A stretch of 64,000 bases of DNA from CBDCYS01 sp965226185 (GCA_965226185.1 CBDDCT010000007.1:1860001-1924000), one strand, 5' to 3'; shown: positions 18,001 to 25,792, counted from the first letter of the stretch. The notes: a model not told the origin generated them from the letters alone. Translations and numbers: made by a program.

Positions 18001-18092
18001 TCTCGATTGAAGAGGGAGTGATCCTGGCGCCGCCCGGAGGCTCGATGCGACAGCCACCGTTGCCCATGCCGCTGCCGGGAGAGGAAGACTAA
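15027..18092 (+). CDS. P1B-type metal ATPase fused to an HflK-like SPFH domain
   Basis: This 1021-residue protein is a two-part fusion. Residues 1 to about 640 are a P-type ATPase: TGES (near 193), the metal-site motif GCPCAL (Cys288, Cys290) in a membrane helix, phosphorylation site DKTGT (Asp332), SDHPLA, and hinge GDGVNDAP (near 529). Membrane helices flank these. No N-terminal heavy-metal domain is seen. The last helix reads ITHQIASLLVMVNSVRLL, with a His where Cu pumps differ. After a linker, a helix near 685-705 (AVAIWILSGFYTVPPEEVGI) starts an HflK-like SPFH region to the C-terminus, with ERFGRKV, LTGDQNMVEMHVVVHYDLDE and a long coiled-coil. It should pump a transition metal (identity unknown) inside a membrane SPFH assembly. 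The stop overlaps the next ATG. Confidence 0.85.
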   Translation: MFCYLEQALHVVSEDHSINRDRRERVKYIGFTAFVGLLLLLNATDLFATISIPLTGIAIDTAILLTFLAGYKTFYNTIGSLMEKKISADLAICFAALAALTVGEYLVAAEAMFIMLVGEGLEAYAAGRTEAAIHRFVEQLPHKAILLCDGEETEVAVEELVPGDVIVIRAGERIAADGLVQSGQSSVDESPITGESVPRDKGEGEEVYAGTVNGHGLLHVRVTSAGEDSTIARVVKLVREAKKHRAPVVRDADRYAQYFLPALLLAAGGTYYLTSDWMRTVAVLIVGCPCALILATPAAMVAAIGGLARRGILVRGGAILQSGAKADTVVFDKTGTLTSGRFQIVKILTTGGRPETEVLSLCASAESGSDHPLAKVIVESARERKIPFELSDDARVVPGRGAECHVNGTVIRAGNQAFLADHGIGGAQAFLDETDKAGATAVLVAADGDLAGAILLRDSPREGAARAVHEIEHLGITNIILLTGDRRRAAEAIAREVGISHVESELLPEQKLDRVRQLQAQGRSVIMVGDGVNDAPALAAANVGVAVAGSGADIAAEAADVVDLNKSLEKLPRLIEVSRRAVTIVWQNIIIFAGLVNVIAILAAGKGLLGPIGAAITHQIASLLVMVNSVRLLKVERPRGTRSWYGRLSGRLGLPQLWDRLLHGMGRLDPAAGFAWIWERRVKLLKPAAAAAVAIWILSGFYTVPPEEVGIIERFGRKVLPNKEPGLHFKLPAPIDRLYRVKAKQVRVLEIGFRVSEGAGFTEPPAYEWNVQHRGGRMEFKPEESLMLTGDQNMVEMHVVVHYDLDEPGDFVFEQFDAETTLRVAAESSLQMIVNSTSLDDLLTIRRRDIEKMTKAELQRRLTRYRTGVRVLHVRLQDVHPSVEVVDAFREVASALEEKIRMINEAEGYRNERVALARGQAEAQIQLAEAYKVRRANRASGDASRFVQLEQASRAAPQTTRMRLYLETMEEVLPKRKKLILDSNSGGRRNLFSIEEGVILAPPGGSMRQPPLPMPLPGEED

Positions 18093-19078
18093 TGCAGGAC
18101 CACATAAGTCACGGACACGATCACCATCACGATGATGGCCACTCCCACGATCATGACCACGGGCAGGGAGACCATGGCAATCCGCGGCCGCCGCGGGACT
18201 GGGACGCCATGCGGCGGAAGTATGCTCCCTATCTGGGTGTTCTCGTTGTGGCGTGGGCGCTTTACTCGACGTTCTTCACCGTTGCCGAGACCGAATTCGT
18301 CTTGGTGACACAGTTTGGAAGGCCGGTTGGGACAGTCACCGAGGCGGGTCTTCACGTCAAGTGGCCCTATCAATCCGCCACGTACTTTGACCGGCGTCTG
18401 CGGGTCTACAACCCGCGGCCTTCGGAATTTCTGACCCGGGACAAGAAAAATCTCGTGGTTGAGAGCTACGTGCTGTGGCAGATCGACGATCCCGAGGCTT
18501 TCGTCCAAACCGTGGGAGACGAAGTCGCGGCGGAGATGCGGCTGCATGACATCACCTGGGCTGGGCTGGCGGCGGCGCTGGGGAACCACGATCTGGATGC
18601 CATTGTTTCTCCTGACCCGGAAAAGCTCCAGGCGCAACAAATGCTCGACGAGCTGACCGAGCAGACCGGAACCCGTGCTCTGGAACAGTACGGCATCCGG
18701 GTAGTGGATGTGAGAATCAAGCGGCTCAACCTTCCCGAGCAGAACAAGCAAAGTGTCTATGCCCGCATGCGGGCCGAGCGCGAAAGAATCGCGCGGCAGT
18801 ATCGGGCTGAGGGAGAGGAACAAGCCTTGGGTATCCGCGCCGACGCGGACCGCCAGCGAGAGGAAACGCTTTCGCTGGCCTACAAGCAAGCCGAACAGAC
18901 CAAGGGCGAGGGTGATGCCGAAGCCGCCCGCGTCTACGGACGGGCCTACTCGCGAAATCCGCAATTTTATAAACTCGTCCGAACGCTCGAGGCCTACAAA
19001 AAAGCGCTCGATGAACAGACGACCGTAATCTTGAGCTCGGACTCGGAGCTGCTGCGGTTATTGACCCGCGGCCCGTGA
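18092..19078 (+). CDS. HflC-like SPFH protein with His-rich N-terminal tail
   Basis: This 328-residue protein starts with a metal-binding-type tail (SHGHDHHHDDGHSHDHDHGQ) before a single membrane helix (YLGVLVVAWALYSTFFTVAE). An HflC-like SPFH domain follows (FVLVTQFGRPVGTVTEAGLH, then NLVVESYVLWQIDDPEAFVQ) with a long charged coiled-coil. HflC normally pairs with HflK in a ring around FtsH. The His/Asp tail is unusual for HflC. It could capture or deliver metal to the ATPase encoded just upstream, which lacks its own metal-binding domain (inference). The gene overlaps the upstream stop by one base. Confidence 0.85.
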   Translation: MQDHISHGHDHHHDDGHSHDHDHGQGDHGNPRPPRDWDAMRRKYAPYLGVLVVAWALYSTFFTVAETEFVLVTQFGRPVGTVTEAGLHVKWPYQSATYFDRRLRVYNPRPSEFLTRDKKNLVVESYVLWQIDDPEAFVQTVGDEVAAEMRLHDITWAGLAAALGNHDLDAIVSPDPEKLQAQQMLDELTEQTGTRALEQYGIRVVDVRIKRLNLPEQNKQSVYARMRAERERIARQYRAEGEEQALGIRADADRQREETLSLAYKQAEQTKGEGDAEAARVYGRAYSRNPQFYKLVRTLEAYKKALDEQTTVILSSDSELLRLLTRGP

Positions 19079-19091
19079 GATTAGGAATCGA

Positions 19092-20141
19092 ATGAGCGTA
19101 ACCGTAGAAACGCCACTAGCGACCGAACCGGCTCCATCGGCCGGGCCGCCGGCCCGCGAGCAGCCGCCGCCGGCGAGCGCTGTTCCGCAGTATCGCGGAC
19201 GGATGGTCATTGGCGCCACCTACGTGCTATGGCTGCTCACGGGAATCTACCTCATCCCCGCCGACGAGCAAGCCGTGGTTACCGTTTTCGGCGCTGTCAG
19301 TGAAGAGCGCGTGATGCCCGGGATCCACTACACCTGGCCGTATCCGATCGGGCAGGTGTACAAGCTGAAGGTGCGCCAGCTCCAGCGGACGGTCATCGGC
19401 GGGGATCCGGCGGATGCCGTGCTAGGCAGGGTCGAGCCGTTGCGCTCGCAGTTCCTTACGGGAGATCAAAACATCATCAACGTCCGGACGGTCGCGCAGT
19501 ACAGCGTGGCGACTCCGGCGGACTATCTGTTCAGAGCCGATGATGTCGCGAGAGCCGTCGAAGTAGCCGTCGAAACCGAACTCGGGCGCCAAATCGCGTC
19601 GCGAGTCGTGGATGACGTCCTGACAACAGAGAAGGTGGCGATTCAAGAAACCGTTCGGCAGCGGGCACAGCAGTTGATCGACGGCTATGGGCTGGGCGTG
19701 GTCCTTTCCACCGTCAACATCGAACAGATTTCTCCCCCGCCCGAGGCCGCCGATGCGTTTCGCGACGTGGCCAGCGCCCGCGCCGATTCCGCCCGCATCG
19801 TCAACGAAGCCGAGGGCTATGCGAATGACATTATTCCGCGCGCGCGGGGGGAAGCACGCCAGCTCATCGAAGCCTCGCTTGCCTACAAGGAACGCAAGAC
19901 CAATGAAGCCGAGGGAGACGCCTCTCGCTTTACCCAGCTCGCCGCCGAATATGAAAGGAACCCCGAAGTCACTCGCAACCGCCTCTACATCGAGACTCTC
20001 GAGGAGATCTTGCCCCGGCTCAAGAAAACGATCGTCGACGGCCAGGGGAACCTCGATCTCACAATCGTTCGCCGGAGTTCCCCGCCGGGAGAAGGCTCGG
20101 CGAGCACGGGAACGTCCAACCAGAGTCCCGGCCGGCCATGA
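19092..20141 (+). CDS. HflK-like SPFH protein
   Basis: This 349-residue protein has a Pro/Ala-rich cytoplasmic start and one membrane helix (MVIGATYVLWLLTGIYLIPA). An SPFH domain of the HflK type follows (DEQAVVTVFGAVSEERVMPG, then FLTGDQNIINVRTVAQYSVA), then a coiled-coil with the repeated motif RIVNEAEGYANDIIPRARGE. It starts 13 bases after the HflC-like gene. The product would be the third SPFH subunit of this operon and the partner of the ATPase-fused HflK domain or of the HflC-like protein. Confidence 0.83.
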   Translation: MSVTVETPLATEPAPSAGPPAREQPPPASAVPQYRGRMVIGATYVLWLLTGIYLIPADEQAVVTVFGAVSEERVMPGIHYTWPYPIGQVYKLKVRQLQRTVIGGDPADAVLGRVEPLRSQFLTGDQNIINVRTVAQYSVATPADYLFRADDVARAVEVAVETELGRQIASRVVDDVLTTEKVAIQETVRQRAQQLIDGYGLGVVLSTVNIEQISPPPEAADAFRDVASARADSARIVNEAEGYANDIIPRARGEARQLIEASLAYKERKTNEAEGDASRFTQLAAEYERNPEVTRNRLYIETLEEILPRLKKTIVDGQGNLDLTIVRRSSPPGEGSASTGTSNQSPGRP

Positions 20142-20647
20142 CGAAAGATGCCAAGACGCGTGCCGCTACGATCGTCGTCATCGCCGCCGCCTTGGTAGTC
20201 TTGATCGGCCAGAAATACGATTGGAAGTTTGCCGGCCTGGAGGGCGTTTCCAATTGGTCGTCCCGTCAAGCCAAAAAGGAAGCGGAGCCGCGCGACACCA
20301 TCTATCGAATGCTCGATGCTGCCCGTGACGGGGATGGAGACGCCTATATCGCGTGCTATAGCGGCCAGATGGAGCGAATGCTGACGCAAAGCCGGAGCGA
20401 AATGACTCCGGAAGGCTTTTCGCGATATCTGACCGAACGCAACCGTGAGATAAAAGGAATCGCGATTTCCGAACCCGAGACGCTTTCGGAAAGCGCAGTC
20501 AAAGCTCGAGTCGAGTACGTTTACGCGGACCGCAACGAAGCGCAGCACTTCTATCTGGATAAGCTGCCGGAAGGGTGGAAGATTTCCCGAATCGACGCGG
20601 CGGTTCGAGTAGAGACACTAGTGCCCTACGGCACGCCTGTCTATTGA
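20138..20647 (+). CDS. Membrane-anchored NTF2-like (DUF4878-type) protein
   Basis: The ATG overlaps the previous stop (ATGA), giving 169 residues. One N-terminal helix (TRAATIVVIAAALVVLIGQK) anchors a soluble domain. The domain has the look of NTF2-like/DUF4878 proteins: PRDTIYRMLDAARDGDGDAY, then SESAVKARVEYVYADRNEAQ and FYLDKLPEGWKISRI. It is the last gene of the metal-ATPase/SPFH operon and probably faces the periplasm. The function is not known. The tight coupling suggests it belongs to the same complex. Confidence 0.6.
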   Translation: MTKDAKTRAATIVVIAAALVVLIGQKYDWKFAGLEGVSNWSSRQAKKEAEPRDTIYRMLDAARDGDGDAYIACYSGQMERMLTQSRSEMTPEGFSRYLTERNREIKGIAISEPETLSESAVKARVEYVYADRNEAQHFYLDKLPEGWKISRIDAAVRVETLVPYGTPVY

Positions 20648-20711
20648 GGTGCTTGAGCGAAGGAGTTTCGCGGGGGGCAACCAGCCTCCGCGCTAAGAGC
20701 CCGGCTCTGAG

Positions 20712-20930
20712 CTAAGCCTTCTTGCGGGCTTTTTTCGCGGCCTTCTTTGGCGCTTTCTTCGCCCGTTTTTTCGGGGCCGCTTTGGCTTCCGCTTCCTGCC
20801 TTAGCTGTTGCAACAACTTCGGGGGGCGGCCTCGCCGCTTCCCTGTCTGCAGACTATCCAGTGCAAGAATCAACTTGTCGATTCTCTCCAGCTCTTTTCG
20901 TAATTCGCCAATAATTTCAATGACGTCCAT
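20712..20930 (-). CDS. Small AT-hook protein with Lys/Ala-rich tail
   Basis: This is a 72-residue protein. An N-terminal helix (MDVIEIIGELRKELERIDKL) is followed by an AT-hook-like motif (GKRRGRPPK, residues 30-38) and a histone H1-like tail of repeated Lys/Ala/Arg (KKRAKKAPKKAAKKARKKA). It likely binds A+T-rich DNA grooves as a nucleoid protein. It is transcribed convergently with the SPFH operon. The role is inferred from motifs. Confidence 0.7.
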   Translation of the reverse strand: MDVIEIIGELRKELERIDKLILALDSLQTGKRRGRPPKLLQQLRQEAEAKAAPKKRAKKAPKKAAKKARKKA

Positions 20931-21220
20931 GTTACACCATACTCCTCGTGCTAATAAACGTAACGGAAGGGCGCGAGGGTCTCAAACTAGATGGTTCTCC
21001 AGGCTGACGTTTCCTAAACGACGAAACCCCGCAGTCTACAGGACACATTCTAGCTTCAGCCATGGAGACACCCCAGGCAGATCGGCGTGGTCTCCAGCCA
21101 TGTAGAATTATGCCGCTATTTCCAGCGAAACGAAGCCGATTGATCTCTCCGAGAATCGCTTGCCGAAGCCGGTATTATATCATCCTGAGGCGAGCCATCA
21201 CAGCATGAAGAATGTTGATA

Positions 21221-21750
21221 CCTGAATTATGCACAGATTCACTTTGCGAGTGTGGCTGCGTTCGTAGCGGGTTGGCGGTCGTCGTGAGGTGGTAGCTCGG
21301 CAACTGGCCTTTTGACTTCTCCGTGTCCGGTTTCCCTTCCCGCCCAGAATCCGCGTCGTCAAAACCTCGCTCGGAAGTGACGTGTTTCCAGTGTGTTACG
21401 GCTAGTGCATAAAATTTTATGCATAGCGCATAGCCAGGCTCTCAGATCAGCGCCCTCCCGACCACCGGCAGCAAGCCGCCGTAGGGAGTCGGCTTCCTGC
21501 CGCGGAAGTGGTAAGGCGTCGAAGCCCCGATTTTATTGGGCCGCGAGGCCGTCACGGCTGGGCCTTGTTGGACGGGCCTTTGGGAGCTATGCTGTTTTCG
21601 TCTGGTAACCATGTGGGTGACCTCCTTGGGGTTGGCTGGCGAAGCTGGTATCTTTGCCAGCCTACCTTTTTACCCCATGTTTTCGGGGGTCCCCAATGGT
21701 CCCTTGCGGCTCAGCCCTCCTCAGGTCCACGCCGCAGTGCATAATTCAGG
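21221..21750 (-). mobile_element. MITE-like, internally deleted IS1380 derivative
   Basis: The element is 530 bp with the same 14 bp ends as the full IS1380 copies (CCTGAATTATGCAC at 21221; its complement at 21737-21750). A perfect 5 bp duplication TGATA lies at 21216-21220 and 21751-21755. In minus orientation it keeps the IS promoter side and the AAGGAGG site. The transposase start is fused to the last codons: an ORF at 21442-21612 begins MVTRRKQHSS, runs through the first 50 or so residues (to TPYGGLLPV) and then stops after VGRALI, matching the C-terminal VVEGALS of the full enzyme. It is non-autonomous and diverged from the two full copies. Confidence 0.8.
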
Positions 21751-21892
21751 TGATAGGTTCTTGTCGGCTTTGGTTACTGGGGATCAGGCGGCCAAGCTTG
21801 TTGCCGTCTTTCGTTTCTGGATCAGCGCGAAGCAGCACGCTGGGACTCGTCAGCGACACCACGTCCCCGCTTTAGAAGCTGACTCGAAGCAA

Positions 21893-22669
21893 CTAGAGTA
21901 TCCACGTCAGGCAAAGATAGGCGGCCACAAAGGAAAACAAGACGCCGTCCAGGCGGTCTAGCATGCCTCCGTGCCCCGGCAAGATGGCGCCGCTGTCCTT
22001 TACTTGCGCTCCTCGCTTCAGGGCTGACTCGGCAAGATCGCCAAACTGTGCGGCTATGTTGATCGATGCCGCGAGCAGCACCACCTCGAGGAGATGCAGC
22101 TCAACAGGCTGGAAATAGTGCAAGTAAGCAGCGCCAACCGATATCGCGGCCGCAGCTGATGCGAGGGCCCCCTCCCATGTCTTGTTAGGGCTGATCCGGG
22201 GGGCCAGCTTGTGACGGCCGAAGGCGCGCCCAGCGTAGTAGGCCGCCGCGTCCCCAACCCAGTTCACAACCAGGACCAGAAACAGCCAGTGCGGGCTGGC
22301 TGCATGAATTTCGCGAGCAAGAGCGAACGGTCCTCCGATGTAGATCACTCCGAGCAAGGTCGATGCAACGCCCGTGAGCGAACTTTCCAGGGTCCGTTCC
22401 CTCTGCAGAGACAGCAACATCAGGGCCACGGCAAGCACCACGAAGAAAGCGGGCTGCGGCAGGTCCGTTGAGACAACCAGCAGCACGCCCGCCGCATACC
22501 CGACAAGCCGAAACGGATGCATTTGCAGCGAATCCGCGATTCCGTAGAACTCATGCAGGCACAGCAGCACCGCCAGCGCCATCACGCACAGCACGCCCCA
22601 CAGCGGCGCGTAAAAAACGACAACCGTGACGACGGGGATGAGCAGGAGGGCCGTCAGGACCCGTTTCAT
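21893..22669 (-). CDS. cdsA: Phosphatidate cytidylyltransferase (CDP-DAG synthase)
   Basis: This 258-residue polytopic membrane enzyme makes CDP-diacylglycerol from phosphatidate and CTP, for phospholipid synthesis. About seven hydrophobic helices are seen. The C-terminal family signature is clear: RISPNKTWEGALAS, then FGDLAESALKRGAQVKDSG and LPGHGGMLDRLDGVLFSF. The start overlaps the uppS stop (ATGA), so the two are coupled. The uppS-cdsA order is common in bacteria. Confidence 0.93.
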   Translation of the reverse strand: MKRVLTALLLIPVVTVVVFYAPLWGVLCVMALAVLLCLHEFYGIADSLQMHPFRLVGYAAGVLLVVSTDLPQPAFFVVLAVALMLLSLQRERTLESSLTGVASTLLGVIYIGGPFALAREIHAASPHWLFLVLVVNWVGDAAAYYAGRAFGRHKLAPRISPNKTWEGALASAAAAISVGAAYLHYFQPVELHLLEVVLLAASINIAAQFGDLAESALKRGAQVKDSGAILPGHGGMLDRLDGVLFSFVAAYLCLTWIL

Positions 22670-23550
22670 TCGGAGTACTTGACCAATCGGGACGTATCGT
22701 TGAGATCGGGCGGGGAATCACTGGAAGCCGATCCCTGCCCGGCGGGCACCAGTTCGGTGGCTGGATTGGGTTCGTCTTCTGTCGCGCCCAAGCCGCCGTA
22801 ACGCCGCTCGCGCTTTTGATAGTCGAGAATCGCTTCCAGCAAATCTGTTGTTTTGAAGTCCGGCCACAGTTTATCCGTCACCCAGATCTCGGCGTAGGCG
22901 ATCTGCCAAAGCAAGAAATTGCTTACGCGCAACTCGCCGGAAGTTCGAATGAGCAGATCGGGGTCCGGCAGTCCGGCAGTATAGAGTTCAGCGCTGAAGG
23001 TGCTTTCGGTGACACTGAAGACTTCTTTGGACTGCCGAGCCCGTTTCAACAAGGTATTGACGGCATCGACCAGCTCGGCCCTTCCGCCGTAGTTCAGCGC
23101 GACATTCAGCCGCAGCCCGGTGTTGGCGGCGGTCTCAACGATCGCAGAGTCCAGGTCGTCCTGAACCGCAGCGGGGAGCTCGTCCACCCGGCCGATAACT
23201 TGAAAACGGACATTATTGCGCTTTAGATCGGGAAGTTCCTGATGCAAATAATGGCGCAGCAACGCCCAAAGGGTCCGAACCTCCGAGCGGGGGCGCTTCC
23301 AATTCTCGACCGAGAAGGCGTAGATGGTCAGGGCATCGACGCCCAGCCGGCAACAGGCCTCGATCATCTCCCGGACTGGGCGGACTCCGGCGCGATGACC
23401 AGCAACGCGCGGCAGGCGCCGCCGCTTGGCCCATCGGCCGTTGCCATCCATGATGACCGCGATGTGCCTCGGCAGGCGCTTTGGGTCCAGCTCGGCGGCA
23501 AGCGCGGCCTCCGGACGATTCGGATTTGCCCACTCCAGAAAGGCCTTCAT
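22666..23550 (-). CDS. uppS: Isoprenyl transferase (undecaprenyl diphosphate synthase)
   Basis: The start MKAFLEWANPN at 23550 gives 294 residues. Signature segments are HIAVIMDGNGRWAKRR with the Mg-binding Asp, TIYAFSVENWKRP, and RTSGELRVSNFLLWQIAYAE with the RTSGE-type diphosphate site. It condenses isopentenyl diphosphate to make the C55 carrier lipid for peptidoglycan. It has an extra C-terminal tail of about 35 polar residues. It is coupled to cdsA downstream. A longer reading to 23628 adds residues unlike the family. Confidence 0.93.
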   Translation of the reverse strand: MKAFLEWANPNRPEAALAAELDPKRLPRHIAVIMDGNGRWAKRRRLPRVAGHRAGVRPVREMIEACCRLGVDALTIYAFSVENWKRPRSEVRTLWALLRHYLHQELPDLKRNNVRFQVIGRVDELPAAVQDDLDSAIVETAANTGLRLNVALNYGGRAELVDAVNTLLKRARQSKEVFSVTESTFSAELYTAGLPDPDLLIRTSGELRVSNFLLWQIAYAEIWVTDKLWPDFKTTDLLEAILDYQKRERRYGGLGATEDEPNPATELVPAGQGSASSDSPPDLNDTSRLVKYSE

Positions 23551-23612
23551 TCGATTACTGATTATCCTACAACGAGCGTCGCGTTGCCGTCCAGGAGAAC
23601 AACACGCGGCCC

Positions 23613-24176
23613 CTAGCAGCCGCCCCACCGCTGGGCGCCGGGAAGCGGTATCGACAGCAGGTCGAACACGCGCTCCACGCTGCTATCAACGATATCCTCC
23701 AGCGTTGCTGGCCGGTTATAGAACGCGGGCATCGGTGGAGCGAGGATCACCCCCATCTCCGCCAGGGAAACCATCGTCCTGAGATGGCCTAAGTGGAGAG
23801 GCGTTTCCCGAACCATGAGTATCAATGGTCTGCGTTCCTTGAGGGTAACGTCCGCGGCTCGGACCAGGAGATTGTCCGCCACGCCAGTTGCGATCGCGGA
23901 CATCGTACGAATCGAGCAGGGGGCAATCACCATCCCCTGGGTGAGAAACGATCCGCTTGCGACCGTAGCCCCAATCTCTTCATTGGAATGCCAGGCGGAT
24001 GCCAAGGCTTTGATTTGGTTGAGAGTCTTTCCCGTTTCCTGGTAAAGTGTCTTCTCGGCCGGACGGGTGACGATCAGGTGGGTTTCGACCTCTTCCGCCT
24101 GCTGCAGGCGTTCGAGCAGCCGCACTCCATAGATGGCGCCGCTCGCCCCGCTCAGCCCGACAACGATCCGAATCAT
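23613..24176 (-). CDS. ubiX: Flavin prenyltransferase UbiX
   Basis: This 187-residue protein has the SGASG flavin-binding start (IVVGLSGASGAIYGVRLLER), the segment IAPCSIRTMSAIATGVADNL, and RRPLILMVRETPL. All are typical of UbiX/Pad1. It makes prenylated FMN for UbiD-type decarboxylases, as in ubiquinone or menaquinone synthesis. No ubiD is in the window. The next minus-strand gene (uppS) follows closely. Confidence 0.93.
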   Translation of the reverse strand: MIRIVVGLSGASGAIYGVRLLERLQQAEEVETHLIVTRPAEKTLYQETGKTLNQIKALASAWHSNEEIGATVASGSFLTQGMVIAPCSIRTMSAIATGVADNLLVRAADVTLKERRPLILMVRETPLHLGHLRTMVSLAEMGVILAPPMPAFYNRPATLEDIVDSSVERVFDLLSIPLPGAQRWGGC

Positions 24177-24252
24177 CTTGACCCTCCAGTGCTATTCCCG
24201 AACAAGACGTAACCTGTTGTTCTGAATTCAGAACATTTTTTCGGTTGCCTGG

Positions 24253-24281
24253 TTTACCAAAAGCTGTAAACACTCTATAAT
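24253..24281 (+). promoter_or_regulatory. Sigma-70-type promoter of the XRE regulator
   Basis: TTTACC (24253-24258), a 17-base spacer and a perfect TATAAT (24276-24281) lie 41 bases before the ATG at 24322. The upstream region is A+T-rich. No obvious operator repeat is seen. Confidence 0.6.
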
Positions 24282-24321
24282 CACAAGTTGATAGGCGCTC
24301 ATGTGCGCTCTTTGAGGATGC

Positions 24322-25176
24322 ATGGACTCCGGCCTCAAACTAAAGCGAGTCCGTGAAAAGTTGGGCCTCCGCTACCGCCAGGTCGAGCAGGCCAGTAACC
24401 TGATAGCAAAAAAACATCGTAACCTGGACTACGTCATTGGTCTCAGTCGGCTGGCGGACATTGAGAATAAAGGCGTTATACCGGGCCTGCATCGTTTCTA
24501 CAGCCTTTGCGCCATCTACCGGCTGGATCTGACGGAAGTGCTGCAGTGGTACGGCATCGACGTTTCCAAAATCTTCGAAGACAGCCAAACCGTTGAGCCG
24601 AGCAATACTCACCTGATCCATACCCGCGACGGCGCCCATGGAAGCGTGCAATTGCCTATTCGCCTGGAGCCCGGCGTTGACTTTCGTCGAACCACCTACT
24701 TAAGCCGCATGATTCAGCAGTGGGGCAAGGTCCCGCTGGGCCTGCTGGACTCCTTGGACATCGAGGAGTACCGGTATGGCTTCATCGGCGCCGAGGACTA
24801 CCTGATGTATCCTCTGTTGCGCCCCGGTTCGCTGGTTCAAATCGATCACTCTCGGTCAAAGATCCGCAACAGCGGATGGACCAACGAGTTCGAACGCCCA
24901 GTCTACTTCTTCGAGCTTCGCGACGGCTACGCCTGTTCTTGGTGCAATGTGAGCGATCGTCATCTCATCTTACAACCCCACCCCGGCTCACCTTGTGAAC
25001 CGCTCGTTCTGGCCTATCCGGCCGACGTTGATGTGATCGGGCAGGTTGTGGGGGTAGCCATGCACCTGGAAACGAAGCCGCTCGAGGCCAGAATCAAGCG
25101 GAGAACGATGGGCCGGGTGGCTCCTGTCTCGTCAGTTCGTTCCGCAGAATCTCCAAGATCAGTTCCAAGTCGGTGA
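24322..25176 (+). CDS. XRE-type regulator with a C-terminal sensor-like domain
   Basis: This is a 284-residue protein. Residues 1-75 form an XRE-like helix-turn-helix (LKLKRVREKLGLRYRQVEQA, then LSRLADIENKGVIPGLHRFY). The C-terminal region (YRYGFIGAEDYLMYPLLRPG, then SLVQIDHSRSKI) resembles the S24/LexA-like beta fold used for sensing or dimerisation. No Ser-Lys protease dyad can be named. The type is frequent in Acidobacteriota. It is divergent from ubiX. Its 3' end overlaps the convergent gene at 25094-25519 by 83 bases. Confidence 0.65.
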   Translation: MDSGLKLKRVREKLGLRYRQVEQASNLIAKKHRNLDYVIGLSRLADIENKGVIPGLHRFYSLCAIYRLDLTEVLQWYGIDVSKIFEDSQTVEPSNTHLIHTRDGAHGSVQLPIRLEPGVDFRRTTYLSRMIQQWGKVPLGLLDSLDIEEYRYGFIGAEDYLMYPLLRPGSLVQIDHSRSKIRNSGWTNEFERPVYFFELRDGYACSWCNVSDRHLILQPHPGSPCEPLVLAYPADVDVIGQVVGVAMHLETKPLEARIKRRTMGRVAPVSSVRSAESPRSVPSR

Positions 25177-25519
25177 TATAGAGTAATCGCTCGGCCTCGC
25201 GGGTTCCTGCCGGAATGAGATTGCGGTAGGGAGTCAGCGTTAACCACGTTTCCAGAACGACCTGCCGTTCGCCCTCGATTGACCGCAAGTGCTCTTCCAG
25301 GTCCTGCCGTTGCAGCTCGAGCGGATAGTTGAGCCATTCGGCGAAAACCTGCTCATGACTGGACCGCAAAACGCGGTCAGCCTCTTCATCGGAATAGCGC
25401 TGAGCCAAGCCGAAGTGCTGATAGTAGCCGGAGTTTTCTTTCCTTAGACCAGCCAGGTAAGCGACTCGCCCAAACGTCGTAGGGATCTGAGAGAGCGTTT
25501 TACACCAGACATCGTGCAT
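25094..25519 (-). CDS. Conserved-looking protein of unknown function
   Basis: The start MHDVWCKTLSQIPTTFGRVA at 25519 gives 141 residues. It is helical and charged, with LAGLRKENSGYYQHFGLAQR and WLTLTPYRNLIPAGTREAER as distinctive parts. No enzyme motif or membrane segment is seen. An upstream reading to 25630 is possible but looks less protein-like. It overlaps the convergent XRE gene. The function is unknown. Confidence 0.55.
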   Translation of the reverse strand: MHDVWCKTLSQIPTTFGRVAYLAGLRKENSGYYQHFGLAQRYSDEEADRVLRSSHEQVFAEWLNYPLELQRQDLEEHLRSIEGERQVVLETWLTLTPYRNLIPAGTREAERLLYITDLELILEILRNELTRQEPPGPSFSA

Positions 25520-25792
25520 CGCACGCTCTCGCTCGGTCTCGGTCGAGTCGCCCAAAGTCCCTCCCTGGGTGTGAACTCGCTGTCCACTACCCTTCAATTC
25601 TATCCGACTACAGCCTAGGCGCGCTCCCACTCGATGTCGCTAACGGCAGCCACCTCGAGCGGCGAATTGAATATAACAAGATTATAAATTTTTTTTACGT
25701 TTTCGGAACACCGTTCGACGAAGATTGTTGTTTTGGAGCCGATCTGCAAACAAGAAGAAGTCGGCCATGTTCAGGCATGGCCTCCCATGCCG

